From a bacterium (GTDB lineage: Bacteria > Cyanobacteriota > Vampirovibrionia > Obscuribacterales > Obscuribacteraceae): a DNA stretch of 64,000 nucleotides. The position numbers and the translations under genes were made by a program. The first letter of the stretch is position 1. Each line of letters begins with the position of its first letter. The DNA lies in NCBI GenBank assembly GCA_018062085.1, contig JAGOSY010000006.1, positions 168,677 to 232,676 on the forward strand. Direction: 5' to 3'. Below are positions 62,801-64,000 of this stretch, one piece after another. The notes beneath the pieces were generated by a model. The model did no database searches. It saw nothing but the letters and a program-made list of their open reading frames with translations, and had not been told where the DNA came from.

Positions 62801-64000
62801 CTTTCATATCCTCAAGCAACCGAGCGGCCCTAGGATTTTCCACAAAGAATTGATGATATTCGGGGCGCTCAAATTGTTTAACGAGTTGTTGTATTTCTCT
62901 TGCTTTAGAAACCGGCTGCGCAGACGACTCGAGAACTTCGTCAATTTGGCGAACCGTGCCATTAAGTCTTTCGACTACCGCGCTATTTTTTGCGCTAGGT
63001 GCTGTCTCTCGCAATAGTTGGGCGAAGTCACCGCTCTGACGACGCAGGTTGATACCCGAATCTTCCATGATCTTCAGGCTGCGCTCAATTTGACCGATGC
63101 CAACGCGCTGAGCTTCAGCTGTGGCGATAGAGTTAACGGCTTGTCTTGCTTCCAGTATATTTCTGCCAGCCGGTGATTCGAGGACTTCTCTACCTAGATT
63201 TTGCTCAACTGAGCGCATGGCTCTAGTTAAATCATCAACTACTTGAGGACTTGCACCTTTTTCAACAATAGTTTTTAGGCTGCGTTCAACGGTTTGCAGC
63301 GAACTGGCGACTTCATCGCCAATTTTCACACCGCTTTCAGTCAGCTTACTGCCTAAACCTTCAACTTTAGCCAAGGCTTGCTCAGCGGCAATCTGGGTAA
63401 CTGGACCTTTACGTGCCAAGTCATCGCTCAAATTAGCAGTAATTTCTTGCGCGCGGAAAGCCGTAGTGCCATTCGGTAGAGCTACTCGCTCTAGTGAAAC
63501 AGCTGCCTCTCTTAACGAAGTGCTTGTTCCTTTTATATCTTGCAAAAGCTGGGCAGCTTTTGGATTCTCTGCAAAGAAATTAGCAAATTCCGGCCGCTCT
63601 AGCTGCTTAATGACAGCTTCTACTTCTCTAACTGTAGTTTGGCTAGAGAGCTTAGGTCCATTCTCAAGAATGTCATCAAGCTTTTTAACATTTGCTGTCA
63701 GAGTTTCGCCGACAGTGCCGCGGCCGTTAGCAAGGCCACTCTGCTCAACCACTTCAGCTAGCTGGCGCGACTGACTGCGTATTACAAGGCTTTCACGCTC
63801 AACTATCCGAGTAGCAACTTCAGCATCTAGTTTGACAGAGGGGCTCTCAACTCTAATTACTGGAGCATCTGCCACTGGCTTCACCGCTGGGGCATCTGCC
63901 TTAACTACTGGGGTATGTGCAACTTCGCCCACTGGCTTAACTACTGGTGTCTCAGCTACTGGCTTAACCGCCGGGGCATCTACCTTAACTACTGGGGTAT
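59832..64000 (-). CDS. Giant helical repeat protein, N-terminus beyond the window edge
   Basis: The frame is open to base 64000 (no true start; GTG 63932 is internal), so at least 1388 residues. The visible N-terminal part repeats Pro/Val/Lys/Asp units (TPVVKxDAPAVKPV). About 1000 residues of coiled-coil-like helix follow, with a duplicated module: QLERPEFANFFAENPKAAQL (within 63440-63722) and QFERPEYHQFFVENPRAARL (within 62690-62998). A weakly hydrophobic Gly/Met stretch near 60885-60960 could touch a membrane. The C-terminus is low-complexity (NNDDDDYDGEAANGG) and ends PPKKRQTPINQAV. It could be a cytoskeletal, surface or filament protein; no family recognised. Confidence 0.7.
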   Translation of the reverse strand, partial: TPVVKVDAPAVKPVAETPVVKPVGEVAHTPVVKADAPAVKPVADAPVIRVESPSVKLDAEVATRIVERESLVIRSQSRQLAEVVEQSGLANGRGTVGETLTANVKKLDDILENGPKLSSQTTVREVEAVIKQLERPEFANFFAENPKAAQLLQDIKGTSTSLREAAVSLERVALPNGTTAFRAQEITANLSDDLARKGPVTQIAAEQALAKVEGLGSKLTESGVKIGDEVASSLQTVERSLKTIVEKGASPQVVDDLTRAMRSVEQNLGREVLESPAGRNILEARQAVNSIATAEAQRVGIGQIERSLKIMEDSGINLRRQSGDFAQLLRETAPSAKNSAVVERLNGTVRQIDEVLESSAQPVSKAREIQQLVKQFERPEYHQFFVENPRAARLLEDMKGSTTIIGNSAIKVESSALALERIETVAKFGERTTVIASQVDNLASTFAAEVKLPNVATELKQLADDLKAIKSGANPDLAMSSVRNRIEVIEASGARNLARELKTTVSELEKGSAAVSRVQRVEASVGAIEREASKIGTQAEKLSSGIADDLRVADNARVNLGVKPVTTVEAKISENLDFISRQSKNLTNAVDDVQAVTRIKESLAKIDELGGPALFTGEKAIAYRELKQSVAALDRAAVEAQGLRAFDNSTQAIVRETDKMVGVTARIVDNSPLRGDAVVTQRLANVERAAAEVKAATTFEQQASALKKLSSEIDDPRLQSSLSKSIEGRQVLDELKTGVNNLKLNLEVRALEQATVKIEAHAPVAVKAAQGLEQAVTKEVSLSNNVQLKQAVADYTKAAENLTVRSERSIALKQMDQQLVVIERELQGIKVPSSQAVAELNTLKQSHKVIAESVSDAGLLAQSIIEKRLPRVENLMSQVGVSTSSTVQRELIRQTAAEIQTLRYLGGETTAKITLQLEKAQANLVVAANQLEVAAYSKSLIKLAANGDAVAAGKLLFAGLTSDGFRTTFQDFFTVRGQMVPLIGGGGEAGRMMRTLSAGDEIFAANRAAIFNPNVVRAVSGATMTLGLGTMAVSGRMLDVRDANREADQENFSPDAKTQPSVEDNAKAEATVEAKIDAKPEARLDNKDENDVIAVSAQAVASKPDVTFNTTGQAIVRHAFSYEMRQRATTNGVSNLSLSPIIRSVALNKEGAPKPEIGAFGLKLSDPDYEHKRFLMAAYGADHFIGKGAETPPAELSNLVYMTSQQLNLRASGVVRPDATRFEKPARDAFVIAPAMSLNSPMSLLNSGANGRSNSLSAYGNAAGTLGINQTVTGTRSSSDTKQMFSALAATASEGGSGRGKVTEGEERTEADVLEQGSTGSATNNSGANLANNDDDDYDGEAANGGVPQTVVAQSSAAQSNVDPQLVQSRTVLPGPPKKRQTPINQAV

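Overview
The window is chromosomal DNA of a free-living, Gram-negative-type bacterium of roughly balanced base composition. It carries housekeeping genes next to lineage-specific regulators: DUF4388 proteins, a Roadblock/LC7 protein, FHA-adenylate cyclase, CofD/YvcK with a lone RapZ C-terminal domain, and long low-complexity proteins. By gene style I suspect a non-photosynthetic relative of Cyanobacteria (Vampirovibrionia/Melainabacteria, Obscuribacter-like). That is an inference from gene content, not from a marker gene. I see no rRNA, tRNA, prophage, transposase or CRISPR array.

Layout. 1-7.1 kb: the N-terminal part of a DUF4388 protein (minus, running off the left edge), an RpoD-type sigma factor, MgtE, an acyl-CoA carboxylase carboxyltransferase and an orphan. 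7.1-12.2 kb: a sigma-like protein followed by a 1482-residue protein that joins a cysteine-less anti-sigma-like N-terminus, a very long WG/P/A-rich disordered region with internal motif repeats, and a C-terminal Roadblock domain. This is the strongest candidate for an undescribed system. 12.2-25.9 kb: leucyl aminopeptidase, a DUF4388 protein paired with a secreted protein, a double-LysM protein, glycerate kinase, RpiB, a WYL-domain protein, ArgS and small orphans. 25.9-26.5 kb: a gene-free stretch dense in hairpins that ends in a perfect 58-bp palindrome. 26.5-28.6 kb: an ECF sigma, an anti-sigma with three zinc modules, and a Spy/CpxP-like exported protein. 28.7-34.5 kb: MetK, FHA-adenylate cyclase, NagZ, a small membrane protein, and a DUF4388 protein with a degenerate GGDEF domain.

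34.7-43.6 kb: a long minus-strand operon for membrane fatty-acid modification (desaturase, FAD oxidoreductase, DUF1365, cyclopropane synthase, TsaC/Sua5, DUF1295, a coclaurine-N-methyltransferase-like enzyme, heme oxygenase). A perfect 26-bp dyad lies next to a TATAAT box at its head. 44-48.4 kb: RibD and phosphofructokinase (with PPi-type residues), divergent from SucCD, which ends in a clear terminator. 48.4-64 kb: FAD monooxygenase, patatin, flavin reductase, the YvcK/RapZ-C/deformylase block, a UbiA-family prenyltransferase, CobU, a YgjP-like metallopeptidase, FabF, and a giant helical repeat protein running off the right edge.

How they connect: the desaturase makes the double bond on which the two SAM-dependent enzymes can act, and MetK elsewhere in the window makes SAM. 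FabF and the carboxyltransferase feed fatty-acid metabolism. Regulation is dominated by sigma/anti-sigma pairs and DUF4388/Roadblock adaptor proteins. Several convergent gene pairs overlap at their stop codons, so the genome is tightly packed.
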